From the NCBI RefSeq assembly GCF_015482585.1, contig NZ_CP049742.1:1260501-1324500 (forward strand): DNA of 64,000 nt. Reading direction: 5' to 3'. Within the stretch, counting starts at the first letter, position 1. The number at the start of each line of letters is the position of its first letter. The position numbers were made by a program, and so were the translations under genes. The DNA is from Mangrovibacillus cuniculi. Lineage in GTDB: Bacteria; Bacillota; Bacilli; Bacillales; R1DC41. The notes under the pieces are model-generated. The model did not search any database and was not told the DNA's origin. It worked only from the letters and a program-made list of their open reading frames with translations. Positions 45,278 through 54,303 of the stretch are shown here, piece by piece.

Positions 45278-45298
45278 TCATCACGTTTAGGCTTTTTT
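45261..45298 (-). terminator. yppE terminator
   Basis: AAAAAGCCTA and TAGGCTTTTT arms with CGT/ACG inside the loop; overlaps the yppE stop codon. Confidence 0.85.
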
Positions 45299-45649
45299 CA
45301 CATTATTTACTGCATCTATTATACAATCCAAGACGTAAACAGTAGATTGTACATATTGATGGTATCTTTTCCAACTCGATTCAGGAAAAAATGCTTGTAC
45401 CGAGATTAGCTCAATATTCTCCATTACTTTGTCAATTTGGCTAGGATGAAGATATAGAGGTTTTTCTTGCTGCAACCAAGGACGAACCACTTCCTCAAAT
45501 TGATTCATTTGAAGGTCGACTTTATAGACAAAAGGTTTAACCTCTTTTTCAAAATCCCCTCTCAATCCATTTTCTCGTCTTGATAAGTAAATAGAATGCG
45601 CTTGCTCTACTAGCTCTTTTAACTTCTGTGTTTCATTTAGGACACTCAC
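45287..45649 (-). CDS. yppE: DUF1798 family protein YppE
   Basis: 120 residues, all helical, no Cys. Contains KPFVYKVDLQMNQFEEVVRPWLQQ and LHPSQIDKVMENIELIS, the YppE/DUF1798 pattern seen in the B. subtilis cluster yppC-yppG. Cytosolic, function unknown. Preceded by a small coiled-coil gene at 23 nt. Confidence 0.82.
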   Translation of the reverse strand: MSVLNETQKLKELVEQAHSIYLSRRENGLRGDFEKEVKPFVYKVDLQMNQFEEVVRPWLQQEKPLYLHPSQIDKVMENIELISVQAFFPESSWKRYHQYVQSTVYVLDCIIDAVNNVKKA

Positions 45650-45671
45650 TAATAAACTCCTTTGCTACATA

Positions 45672-45881
45672 TTAAAGGCTAACTTTACGAAGTTCCGTGT
45701 AATCCGCACTTGGAACATATTCCAACTCTCTTAGTTTAGTATGAATGTGCATTATTTGGCTATTCATTTTACCTTGAGACTTCATCTGTTCTTTTAAAAT
45801 GGCTCTTGAAACCTTACTCTCTAGTTCATCTAAAGCTTCTGTCACGTTCATTAACTGTTGTACAAGCGAATGTTTATCCAT
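45672..45881 (-). CDS. Small coiled-coil protein (69 aa)
   Basis: 69 residues: NVTEALDELESKVSRAILKEQ and MHIHTKLRELEYV, predicted helical with heptad-like spacing. RBS GGGAGG upstream of the ATG at 45881. Sits in the yppE-yppC interval, where Bacillus has the small genes yppD and yppF, but the sequence was not matched to either. Confidence 0.65.
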   Translation of the reverse strand: MDKHSLVQQLMNVTEALDELESKVSRAILKEQMKSQGKMNSQIMHIHTKLRELEYVPSADYTELRKVSL

Positions 45882-46034
45882 GAGTAAATTCCTCCCACAA
45901 CTGCTTTTTCTAATTAAATTCGTAGGAATTTTAAAATTCCCTTCCCGCTTGACAAAACTAGAACCTGTTCGTCAAACAAAGTGGAAATTCTGCATAGATT
46001 CTTCGTTAATTCGACACAAACTACTAAACGTTTT

Positions 46035-46063
46035 GAATAACAAAAACCAAACTACATATTCTA
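46035..46063 (+). promoter_or_regulatory. Possible forespore promoter of the 34-aa gene
   Basis: GAATA (46035-46039), 17-nt spacer, TATTCTA (46057-46063) matches gHATR-N17-CATNHTA except for the first -10 base. The ribosome site starts only 8 nt after, so the leader would be very short. Confidence 0.35.
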
Positions 46064-46083
46064 TTATGGAAGGAGGTGTTCGT

Positions 46084-46188
46084 ATGAAGAAACAAGATAA
46101 GCAAAAACAACAAGCTGCTCAACCAAAGCAGCAGAATAATGTACCTACTGATAAAAAATTAGATGGTCCTAATCAACCAGCTACATAA
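46084..46188 (+). CDS. Small hydrophilic peptide (34 aa)
   Basis: ATG six bases after AAGGAGGT opens MKKQDKQKQQAAQPKQQNN, then VPTDKKLDGPNQPAT. Gln, Lys and Asn make up half of it; it would be unfolded and soluble. A clear terminator follows. The composition recalls minor small acid-soluble spore proteins, but no family match is claimed. Confidence 0.6.
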   Translation: MKKQDKQKQQAAQPKQQNNVPTDKKLDGPNQPAT

Positions 46189-46192
46189 CCTA

Positions 46193-46236
46193 CAAAAGCA
46201 AACCCTTATCACAAATGGGTTTGCTTTTTAATTTTG
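46193..46236 (+). terminator. Terminator of the 34-aa gene
   Basis: AAAGCAAACCC and GGGTTTGCTTT arms, loop of eleven bases, then T-rich tail. Confidence 0.9.
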
Positions 46237-46304
46237 TTACAGAAAACAATTGTAGAACAAGAGGTTATTAATAGTCATTGAACATACGTTCCTATATAAT
46301 ATAG

Positions 46305-47297
46305 TTAATACCGCTTCCACCATTCATGAATAGAAGCTAACATTTCAATCTCTTGTCTTTTCTTACGATATAAATTCGTCATAGAGATTGTTGGCATTTT
46401 AGGTGGACGTTGTGACCAACCTTTTTGTGGAGTTCGAAAATTAGACCAATTACTCTCTTCTTTCACATGGTGTCCCATAATCGGTACATAACATCTAAGC
46501 GGTAAAGTATACGTTTCTTTCCATGGACAAAAAAACAAGTAATCTAACCGGGTACCAGTTGGTGGCACTTTAAGATGAAACTCCCAAAAATAGTTATATA
46601 AATCCCTGTGAAACAAAATAGAATATAGCTGTTTACCGAACATTATCCTATTGCTTATTGACCTAAATCCTTTTACATTCGCTCCATATAACTGACCTGT
46701 TAGTGTAGGAAACAATACAAAAGTAAAATGATTCCACTCTTGCAGCGTATACATAACCGTACCAAAAACTTTCTTCTTATAAAAAGGATGCTGAACAACC
46801 GTATCTTCTATTACATTTTGTTCATTAGTAATTAGCGAATAAGTTAAGAGGTCACTATTACTATTATTTATATATAATTCCCACTGTCTCACCATAAAAC
46901 TAGAAACGTAAAATAACGGAAGCAAATGTAACTTTAAACGCTTTGTTACGGTCCAATAATAATAGAGAAGCAGTTGTGGGAAGGCATCACGGAAAATTAA
47001 CCAGTTAGCTCGCTCGTATGTTTTGCATAAACTCTCACGATTATCTACTGTTAGCCAAGAAGAAAATGCTGGGTTATAAAGATCTGTTATGTTCCATCCT
47101 GCATTTCGTGAGACCATAGACGCAAGAAATGCCCATTTTATGTCCTTACAAAGGGAATAAAATTGTCCATAAGCCTCTGTGCGTGATATATTATCAACGT
47201 TATACTGTTGAGTGATCTCCCAAACCTTTTGTTCAATATCAAGGTCATTTTCTAATATCACTAATTGATTTAAGGACTGGATTAAGGTCACCACCAT
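46305..47297 (-). CDS. yppC: DUF2515 family protein YppC
   Basis: About 330 residues from the ATG at 47297, where AAAGGAAGTG lies just upstream (the GTG three bases on is an alternative; an earlier ATG at 47345 has no ribosome site). Rich in Trp, Tyr and Phe, with SRNAGWNITDLYNP, ERANWLIFRDAFPQLL and FCPWKETYTLP. Corresponds to YppC/DUF2515, found divergent from recU in Bacillus. Role unknown. Confidence 0.8.
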   Translation of the reverse strand: MVVTLIQSLNQLVILENDLDIEQKVWEITQQYNVDNISRTEAYGQFYSLCKDIKWAFLASMVSRNAGWNITDLYNPAFSSWLTVDNRESLCKTYERANWLIFRDAFPQLLLYYYWTVTKRLKLHLLPLFYVSSFMVRQWELYINNSNSDLLTYSLITNEQNVIEDTVVQHPFYKKKVFGTVMYTLQEWNHFTFVLFPTLTGQLYGANVKGFRSISNRIMFGKQLYSILFHRDLYNYFWEFHLKVPPTGTRLDYLFFCPWKETYTLPLRCYVPIMGHHVKEESNWSNFRTPQKGWSQRPPKMPTISMTNLYRKKRQEIEMLASIHEWWKRY

Positions 47298-47369
47298 CAC
47301 TTCCTTTTCTACCTTAGCGTAACTTGGATTTGATGGTTTATACATTTAACACAGAAAGGAAGTGAAAAG

Positions 47370-48008
47370 TTGCCTTTTAACTATCCTGGTGGTAAATCTT
47401 TTACATCTAATAAACCAGCGACCAACAATAAACTTTCGAAAATCAAACCTGTCAGCTATGGAAAACGTGGAATGACTCTTGAAGAAGATGTAAACGATAC
47501 AAATAACTATTATCTCTCAAGAGGTTTAGCTGTTATTCATAAAAAGCCCACTCCCGTTCAAATTGTTCAAGTCGATTATCCAAAAAGGAGTGCAGCTGTA
47601 ATTAAAGAGGCATACTTTAAACAAGCATCAACAACAGATTATAATGGTGTTTACAAAAGCCACTATATAGATTTTGAAGCGAAGGAAACAAAAAATAAAA
47701 CTTCCTTCCCTCTTCAAAACTTCCACCTACACCAAATAAATCATATGAAACAAGTTATGGAACAAGGTGGTTTAGCCTTTGTAATCATTCGTTTTTCCAC
47801 AAAAGAAGAAACGTACTTAGTACACGGCCATTCGATATTTAAATGGTGGAATCGAATGGAATGCGGCGGCAGAAAATCAGTTACTTATGAAGAAATTACA
47901 AAAGAAGGATACTTTATAAAAACTGGACTAACGCCGAGGTTGCACTATTTACCAATTATCGATCAATGGCTTTTGCAACCCGTTTTACAGAAAGAAAGTG
48001 AGGAATAA
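47370..48008 (+). CDS. recU: Holliday junction resolvase RecU
   Basis: 212 residues from a TTG with AAAGGAAG upstream. Active-site elements: GMTLEEDVNDTN (Glu of the PD-D/E-x-K fold), DYNGVYKSHYIDFEAKETKNK with Asp, Glu and Lys, and FHLHQINHM. Cleaves four-way junctions and controls RecA. ponA starts 3 nt after the stop, the conserved recU-ponA pair. Confidence 0.96.
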   Translation: MPFNYPGGKSFTSNKPATNNKLSKIKPVSYGKRGMTLEEDVNDTNNYYLSRGLAVIHKKPTPVQIVQVDYPKRSAAVIKEAYFKQASTTDYNGVYKSHYIDFEAKETKNKTSFPLQNFHLHQINHMKQVMEQGGLAFVIIRFSTKEETYLVHGHSIFKWWNRMECGGRKSVTYEEITKEGYFIKTGLTPRLHYLPIIDQWLLQPVLQKESEE

Positions 48009-48010
48009 CG

Positions 48011-50620
48011 ATGGCTCAACAAACAAGAGAACAACGTAGGCAACAAGCAAAAAAGAAAACAACAAAAAAGAAGAGTAATAAACGTTCATTAATAAAAAAA
48101 GTATTAATTAGTTTAGTAGTAATTGGAATTGTTGGAGGTCTATCTGGAGCAGGTCTCTTTGCTTATTATGCAAGTACAGCTCCTGACTTAGATCGCGACG
48201 CACTTATCGACTCAATACCATCAGAAATTTATGATATTAATGGGGATTTATACACGAAGCTTGGAAATGAAAATCGGACTTATTTAGAATCAGACAACAT
48301 ACCGGAATTATTGCATGATGCCGTAATTGCAACAGAAGATTCACGTTTCTATAGCCATTTTGGCGTTGACCCTATCCGATTAGGTGGTGCGGTAATTGCT
48401 AACGTAACACGTGGATTTGGTTCTGAAGGAGCATCGACTATTACACAACAAGTTGTGAAAAGGTCCTTCCTTACACCAGATAAAAACTTAAAGAGGAAAG
48501 CACAAGAAGCTTGGCTTTCCGTAAAGTTAGAACAAGAGTATGAAAAAGAAGAAATTCTTGAGATGTATATGAACAAAGTATATATGTCAGCAGGTATTAA
48601 TGGATTTGCTATGGCTTCTGACTATTATTTCGGTAAGCCTTTAAATGAAATTGATTTGCCACAAGCTGCTTTATTAGCTGGGCTTCCTCAAAGTCCAAAT
48701 CGCTATAATCCATTTGAGCATCCGGAAGCTGGAGAGAAAAGAAGAAATATTGTCCTTTCTTTAATGCATCAGCACGGTAAAATTTCGGAACAAGAAATGA
48801 AAGATGCACAAGCAGTTCCGATTGAAGATATGATTTTAGAGGATGGAAAACGCACAAAAGTCAATTCAGAAGTAGATGCTATTACAGATTTAGTAATTGA
48901 AGAAGTGCAAGAACTTGGAGATTACGATGTCTTCTCAGATGGATTGAAAATTTATACAACGATTGATCCGGAAGCACAAGATTTCGTAGATAATTTAATG
49001 CAAGGAAATGGTGGAATTTCTTTCCCGGATGATGCATTCCAAGCTGGTATCTCTTTAATTGATACAAAGACTGGAGAAGTTTTAGCTGTTGGTGGCGGCC
49101 GTAATCAAGAAGTAGAACGTGGAACAAACTATGCTGTTGATACAAAACGTCAACCTGGTTCTACTATTAAACCAATTATAGATTATGCACCTGCTATTGA
49201 GTATTTAGATTGGTCGACTTATCATCAGCTTGCCGATGAGCCTTACGAATATTCTGATGGAACACCAATCAATAACTGGGATAACCGACACTATGGTCAA
49301 ATGTCTATAAGAAGAGCATTAGCTACTTCACGAAATATCCCAGCGTTAAAAGCGTTACAAGAAGTTGGTACCGATCGTGCAAAAGAATTTGTCTCTAAAT
49401 TAGGTTTAAATTTTGAAAATGTTTACGAATCAAGCTCTATTGGTGGCGGAGAGCCTGTATCCTCTCTAGAAATGGGTGCAGCATTTGCTACTTTAGGAAA
49501 CGAAGGTATTTACAATAAACCACACACAGTTAAACGAATTGTCATGAGAGATGGAGAAACGTCTGTCACACCTGATAGAGAACCTACTATCGCTATGAAA
49601 GACTCTACTGCTTATATGACAACAGATATGTTAAAAGATGTTGTAACTGGAGCTGAAGGAACTGGTAAAGCTGCTGCTGTACCAGGCGTACCGATTGCTG
49701 GTAAAACGGGAACAACGAATTTCAGTCAAGAGGATAAAGACAAATATGATATACCATCTGGAGCTGTACCTGACTCATGGTTTGTGGGATATAGTACAGA
49801 GTTTACAACTTCTGTTTGGACTGGGTATCCAAGTAGGAACGATGGGTATATTGCCAATGAAAATCGTAAAATATCCCAGAATATTTTCAGAGAGATTATG
49901 ACGTTTATGTCTCAAAGACGTGAAGTGACAGATTTCAAACGTCCATCCTCTGTTGTAGAGGCTCAGGTAGAAATAGGTTCAAACCCTGCTAAAAAACCTA
50001 GTCCATTTACACCAAATGAACAAATAACTACAGAACTATTTATTGCAGGAACGGAACCAAGAGAAGTTTCCACAGAATTTGATCAACTACCTGCACCAGG
50101 TAATTTTACTGCTGAGTATGATCAAGAAACACAAGAGTTAACACTTGCTTGGGAGTATGAACAAAATGAAGAAAACCCTGTTACCTTTGAACTTGGTGGT
50201 TCCATTGAAGGTGGTCCTGAACAAGGTATTACATCTACACAAGAGACTTCGTTCAAAATCGCTAATCCAACCCCAGGAGCTTCTCTAACATTTAGTGTGT
50301 TTGCTAAATCAGACACGCAAGAATCAGAAAGAGCGACGGTAAGTATTCAGATACCGCAAGAAGAAACAGATGATGAGTTGATTGAATTACCTGGAGATCC
50401 AAATGAAGAAACGGAAGAAGATCCTGGCCAAGGAAATGAAGAGGATTCTAATCCTGATGATGGTAACAATTCGGATGATGAAAACCAGCAGCCGTCTGAA
50501 GGAGAAACATCGCCAGGAAACGGTGGCAACGGGAACGGAAATGGTGACGATGATGGTGATGATGCCAATGCTGCTTCTGTTGAAGAAATCATAGAAGATG
50601 AAATAAATTCTTCTAACTAA
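48011..50620 (+). CDS. ponA: Class A penicillin-binding protein 1 (PonA)
   Basis: 869 residues. Cytoplasmic basic tail (1-29), membrane anchor (30-53), glycosyltransferase GT51 domain with catalytic Glu in ATEDSRFYSHFG and EGASTITQQ, then transpeptidase with nucleophile Ser in GSTIKP (near residue 384), SRN and KTGT near 560. A fibronectin type III-like domain lies at about 690-775, and the last 85 residues are Asp/Glu/Asn/Gly-rich and disordered. Builds peptidoglycan outside the membrane; B. subtilis PonA has 914. Confidence 0.97.
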   Translation: MAQQTREQRRQQAKKKTTKKKSNKRSLIKKVLISLVVIGIVGGLSGAGLFAYYASTAPDLDRDALIDSIPSEIYDINGDLYTKLGNENRTYLESDNIPELLHDAVIATEDSRFYSHFGVDPIRLGGAVIANVTRGFGSEGASTITQQVVKRSFLTPDKNLKRKAQEAWLSVKLEQEYEKEEILEMYMNKVYMSAGINGFAMASDYYFGKPLNEIDLPQAALLAGLPQSPNRYNPFEHPEAGEKRRNIVLSLMHQHGKISEQEMKDAQAVPIEDMILEDGKRTKVNSEVDAITDLVIEEVQELGDYDVFSDGLKIYTTIDPEAQDFVDNLMQGNGGISFPDDAFQAGISLIDTKTGEVLAVGGGRNQEVERGTNYAVDTKRQPGSTIKPIIDYAPAIEYLDWSTYHQLADEPYEYSDGTPINNWDNRHYGQMSIRRALATSRNIPALKALQEVGTDRAKEFVSKLGLNFENVYESSSIGGGEPVSSLEMGAAFATLGNEGIYNKPHTVKRIVMRDGETSVTPDREPTIAMKDSTAYMTTDMLKDVVTGAEGTGKAAAVPGVPIAGKTGTTNFSQEDKDKYDIPSGAVPDSWFVGYSTEFTTSVWTGYPSRNDGYIANENRKISQNIFREIMTFMSQRREVTDFKRPSSVVEAQVEIGSNPAKKPSPFTPNEQITTELFIAGTEPREVSTEFDQLPAPGNFTAEYDQETQELTLAWEYEQNEENPVTFELGGSIEGGPEQGITSTQETSFKIANPTPGASLTFSVFAKSDTQESERATVSIQIPQEETDDELIELPGDPNEETEEDPGQGNEEDSNPDDGNNSDDENQQPSEGETSPGNGGNGNGNGDDDGDDANAASVEEIIEDEINSSN

Positions 50621-50621
50621 G

Positions 50622-50664
50622 AAAAAAGCTGCTCCCCCTTTTAAAGGGGGAGCAGCTTTTTTTT
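50622..50664. terminator. Terminator between ponA and ypoC
   Basis: AAAAGCTGCTCCCCCTTT and its complement form an 18-bp stem with AA/T tails on both sides. Confidence 0.95.
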
Positions 50665-50704
50665 GTAAACAACTAATCCTCAAGAATTACATAAAAATTT
50701 CAAG

Positions 50705-51061
50705 TTATTCATTCCTAGCTTGCGCTGAGGCAATTTTTTTTACTTGTTCTCTAAACAGTTCATTTAACTGAATAAAAGAAGTATATCTTCCTGCTTGATC
50801 ATGAATATATCCCCATCTCTCTTCAAGGTTTAATGGAAAAACAGACAAAGTAGAAAAAGGAATGTCTTCTCTACCCTTTTCTAAACCATTTGATTGCAAA
50901 AGCAATTCTTGAAATTGGATCATACATATATGAAATGAATCTTGTGCTAAAAGATATTCTTTTTGATTTATCGCTTGAATCCCTTCGTTGTACGCTTTCA
51001 TAAATTGCGTCTCCATCTGTAAGCGATCTGTTTCAAAAAACTGTCGCAAACTACTTTTCAT
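50705..51061 (-). CDS. ypoC: YpoC-like protein
   Basis: 118 residues, helical, soluble: QMETQFMKAYNEGIQAINQKEYLLAQDSF and LNLEERWGYIHDQAGRY. Its ATG overlaps the nth stop as ATGA. Matches YpoC by position after dnaD-nth; shorter than the 163 residues known in B. subtilis. Function unknown. Confidence 0.75.
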   Translation of the reverse strand: MKSSLRQFFETDRLQMETQFMKAYNEGIQAINQKEYLLAQDSFHICMIQFQELLLQSNGLEKGREDIPFSTLSVFPLNLEERWGYIHDQAGRYTSFIQLNELFREQVKKIASAQARNE

Positions 51062-51720
51062 CCTACAACAATTCCTTTTGCCTTCATACGTTTTTTTCCT
51101 TCTCTACATAACGAGAGTAATGGACATTCCGTACATTTAGGACTTTGTGCTTTACAATGGTATCTTCCAAAAAAGATTAGACGGTGGTGCGTTTCTGACC
51201 ATTCTTCTCTAGGTATCTTTCTCATTAGTGTTTTTTCGACTTCCAATACACTATCTTTCCATTTACAAATACCTAATCGTTTACTTACTCGCTCCACGTG
51301 AGTATCGACTGCAATTGCTGGTTCTCCAAATGCTACCGAGACGACGACATTCGCTGTTTTCCTTCCTACACCAGGAAATTTTGTTAATTCATTACGGTCA
51401 TGTGGAACAATCCCCTGATACTCTTCTAATAATAACTTTGAAAGTTTACGAATATTTTTTGCTTTATTGCGATATAGGCCTATTGATTTGATGTCTTGTT
51501 GAAGTTCTTCTTCTGAAACAGCTAAATAATCTTCTGGTTTTTTATACTTTTGAAATAAATCTTTCGTAACCTTGTTTACTAAAGCATCCGTACATTGAGC
51601 GGATAGAGCAACAGCAATAACTAACTCAAAAGGATTAGAATGATTTAATTCACAATGAGCGTCGGGAAACATTTCACCCATCGTATCTAAAACAGTTCTA
51701 ATTTGTTTAAGATTTAACAT
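51058..51720 (-). CDS. nth: Endonuclease III
   Basis: 220 residues. Helix-hairpin-helix LTKFPGVGRKTANVV with catalytic Lys near 120, catalytic Asp in VDTHVERVSKRLG, and the C-terminal Fe-S cluster C-x6-C-x2-C-x5-C in CKAQSPKCTECPLLSLC. Removes oxidised pyrimidines and cuts the abasic site. Follows dnaD by 12 nt. Confidence 0.97.
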   Translation of the reverse strand: MLNLKQIRTVLDTMGEMFPDAHCELNHSNPFELVIAVALSAQCTDALVNKVTKDLFQKYKKPEDYLAVSEEELQQDIKSIGLYRNKAKNIRKLSKLLLEEYQGIVPHDRNELTKFPGVGRKTANVVVSVAFGEPAIAVDTHVERVSKRLGICKWKDSVLEVEKTLMRKIPREEWSETHHRLIFFGRYHCKAQSPKCTECPLLSLCREGKKRMKAKGIVVG

Positions 51721-51732
51721 AGCTTTACTCCC

Positions 51733-52446
51733 TTATTCATTTGCTTCTAACCAGTTGTAAATTGGTGCAGTTGGTCGTTTTATTTCTTCATTAGTAGTTG
51801 AAAAAGAAGCTCTTTGTTGCTGTGCTCTTCTGAATTTTTCACTATGTGCTTGTATTTGTTCTAATGACGTATATCCTTTTTTCTTCCACTCCAAAAGAAT
51901 ACGATCAATATATCGAAAGTTTAGCTTAGATGAGATGACAGCCTCACGAAGTGCCGCTTTAATAAATGGTACTGTATGGTCGTCTTCATCCAACCAGTTA
52001 CCAATCATTTCTAGTTCAATTGGAGATAATGCTCTACCAAATTCCTGTTCAAACATGGAATAAACATCTTTGCTTTCTTCAAGTTGCTTTTGTTTTTTCT
52101 CCATTTCTATCGTTCTAACATCTAATTGATATAAAAGTTCCCATAATGGTTTGAGTGTATATCTTTCCATAAATCTTCCATCTTCGGAAACGGCTTCTTC
52201 AATCATAATAATGTTTCGTTGAATCAGAGATCTCATGTGCATGGAACACTGATTGGAACTTATCGTCATTCTTTCACTAATTTCTTCTAATGTAGGAAAA
52301 GGTACATTTGCTTGTTTAAAGGAATAGAGAGATAAACATAAAACAAGCTCTGTCTCATTTAGTCCTAACTGTTTGTAGTGAGACAAGAGCTTTTGTGGCA
52401 ATGTAATCATGCCATCCTCTATAAAATTCGCATACCAATCTTTCAT
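51733..52446 (-). CDS. dnaD: DNA replication initiation protein DnaD
   Basis: 237 residues from the ATG at 52446, preceded by AGAGGTG. N-terminal winged helix (residues 1-95, TLEEISERMTISSNQCSMHM) for oligomerisation, C-terminal DnaB2-type domain (about 125-200) with GRALSPIELEMIGNWLDEDD and the YIDRILLEWKKKG motif for DNA binding. Loads helicase at oriC and at stalled forks. First gene of dnaD-nth-ypoC. Confidence 0.95.
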   Translation of the reverse strand: MKDWYANFIEDGMITLPQKLLSHYKQLGLNETELVLCLSLYSFKQANVPFPTLEEISERMTISSNQCSMHMRSLIQRNIIMIEEAVSEDGRFMERYTLKPLWELLYQLDVRTIEMEKKQKQLEESKDVYSMFEQEFGRALSPIELEMIGNWLDEDDHTVPFIKAALREAVISSKLNFRYIDRILLEWKKKGYTSLEQIQAHSEKFRRAQQQRASFSTTNEEIKRPTAPIYNWLEANE

Positions 52447-52528
52447 ATTCACAACACCTCTTTTGCTAGTATAACATGATTTATTTGAATGTGGTATGGT
52501 GCTGTTTGGTAGAGGAATTAGATAGTTC

Positions 52529-52558
52529 ACAGTCACTGCAATGGGATTTCCGCTCCAT
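52529..52558. repeat. Mini-derivative of repeat A (direct)
   Basis: Plus strand AGTCACTGCAATGGGATTTC then CGCTCCATAC: left end of repeat A fused at TTCCGCT to the right end, interior lost. It faces long copy 4 across the terminator at 52623. Confidence 0.75.
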
Positions 52559-52622
52559 ACGTTAAGTTTTAACTCATTCTAAATCGTCTTTTGGATTCAA
52601 GGTAAAAGAATCAAACTAAAAA

Positions 52623-52653
52623 CAGGTGCACTCATAAAAATGAGATGCACCTG
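52623..52653. terminator. Bidirectional terminator between dnaD and asnS
   Basis: CAGGTGCACTCAT and ATGAG-TGCACCTG arms (one bulged base) around A-rich loop. On the minus strand it follows asnS and repeat A copy 4. Confidence 0.75.
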
Positions 52654-52726
52654 GCTTCTTATCTAAGGTTTTAAAAGTCATTAAAAAACAAACATGATGC
52701 AAAATAAAGTAATTTTCTACACTTTT

Positions 52727-52873
52727 TGGGGATTGAAGCGGAAGGGGGGCGACTCCTGCGGAAAAGGTGGGTAGCTGAGACCCCACAGGAGCGCGTACTT
52801 TAGCGACGAGGAGGCTCAGATGCCCGCCCCGCGGAAAGCGTCCCCCCTGCAGCGGAAATCCCTCTGCAGTCAC
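52727..52873. repeat. Foldback repeat A, copy 4 (inverted)
   Basis: Reverse orientation: GGGGATTGAAGCGGAAGGGG at one end, inner arms GGGTAGCTGAG and CTCAGATGCCC, and GCAGCGGAAATCCC-type end near 52860. On the minus strand it begins 43 nt after the asnS stop and is followed by a terminator, the same order as copies 1 and 2. Confidence 0.9.
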
Positions 52874-52915
52874 AAAAATGTATTTTATTAATTTATAACA
52901 TGTCCCTAAAAACTA

Positions 52916-54208
52916 TTATGGATATAGACGGTTTAATAGACGTGGGAATGGGATAGATTCACGCACGTGCTCTACTCCTGAAATCCACGCTACTGTTCTT
53001 TCTAAGCCAAGTCCGAAACCTGAATGAGGTACAGAACCGTATTGACGAAGTTCTAAGTACCACTTATATGCTTCGTGTGGTAGGTCGTGTTCTTTCATGC
53101 GCTGCTCTAAAAGTTCCATGTCATGAATACGTTCAGAACCACCAATAATCTCTCCATATCCTTCAGGTGCAATTAAGTCTGCACAAAGTACGACATCATC
53201 ACGCTCTGGATGAGGTTGCATATAGAAAGGCTTCAATCCTGTTGGATAATGCGTAATGAACACTGGCTTATCGTATGCTTCTGCAATAGCTGTTTCATGC
53301 GGTGCACCGAAGTCATCGCCCCATTCAATATCATCAAACCCTTTTTCTTTTAAGAAGGTAATCGCATCATCATACGAGATACGAGGGAATGGAGCTTGAA
53401 TTTGTTCTAATTTAGAAGTATCTCTACCAAGTCTTTCTAACTCTAATGTACAATTTTTCAGAACTGACTGCACAACATGGCTAACATATTGTTCTTGAAC
53501 TTCTAAGTTCTCGTCAAATTCTACAAAAGCCATCTCTGGTTCAATCATCCAGAATTCAATTAAATGACGACGTGTTTTTGATTTTTCTGCACGAAAAGTT
53601 GGTCCAAAGGAGAACACTTTTCCAAGGGCCATCGCTGCTGCTTCCATATACAGCTGACCTGATTGAGAAAGGTATGCGTCTTCGTCAAAGTATTTTGTTG
53701 CAAATAATTCTGTTGTTCCTTCTGGAGCAGATCCTGTCAAAATAGGAGGATCGATTTTCGTAAAGCCATTTTCATTAAAGAATTCATACGTAGCACGGAT
53801 AATTTCATTACGAATTTTCATTACTGCGTGCTGACGACGAGAACGTAACCAAAGGTGACGGTTATCCATTAAGAATTCTGTCCCATGTTCTTTAGGTGTA
53901 ATTGGGAAATCTACAGATGCATGGATTACTTCAATGTTCGTCACATGTAATTCATATCCAAAAGAAGAACGCGTATCTTCTTGGACTGTTCCTGTTACAT
54001 AAACAGATGTTTCTTGCGTTAACCCTTTAGCTGTTTCAAAAATCGCTTCTTCTACTTCCGCTTTTACTACTACGCCTTGAATAAAACCTGATCCATCACG
54101 TAGTTGTAAGAAAGCAATCTTACCACTTGAGCGCTTATTAGCAATCCAAGCTCCAATAGTTACTTGCTCTCCAACAAATTTATGTACTTGTCCAATAGTT
54201 GTTTTCAC
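52916..54208 (-). CDS. asnS: Asparaginyl-tRNA synthetase
   Basis: 430 residues from a GTG at 54208 (GGAGGG seven bases upstream). N-terminal OB-fold anticodon-binding domain ([21 protein letters not shown]), then class II core with motif 2 [21 protein letters not shown] and motif 3 [15 protein letters not shown]. Same length as B. subtilis AsnS. Follows aspB, whose product makes aspartate. Confidence 0.97.
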   Translation of the reverse strand: MKTTIGQVHKFVGEQVTIGAWIANKRSSGKIAFLQLRDGSGFIQGVVVKAEVEEAIFETAKGLTQETSVYVTGTVQEDTRSSFGYELHVTNIEVIHASVDFPITPKEHGTEFLMDNRHLWLRSRRQHAVMKIRNEIIRATYEFFNENGFTKIDPPILTGSAPEGTTELFATKYFDEDAYLSQSGQLYMEAAAMALGKVFSFGPTFRAEKSKTRRHLIEFWMIEPEMAFVEFDENLEVQEQYVSHVVQSVLKNCTLELERLGRDTSKLEQIQAPFPRISYDDAITFLKEKGFDDIEWGDDFGAPHETAIAEAYDKPVFITHYPTGLKPFYMQPHPERDDVVLCADLIAPEGYGEIIGGSERIHDMELLEQRMKEHDLPHEAYKWYLELRQYGSVPHSGFGLGLERTVAWISGVEHVRESIPFPRLLNRLYP

Positions 54209-54303
54209 TTTAAGTCCCTCCAAAACGTACACACTTCTATGTATCGTGTTCTATTATAACGATGTCACACTTATCATTCAATATGTAATAGCATCATTAC
54301 GAT

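Noticed and set aside
7924..52873. Insertion sequences
   Set aside because: Repeat A has no transposase, no terminal duplication that could be seen and is under 160 nt, so it was called a repeat only.
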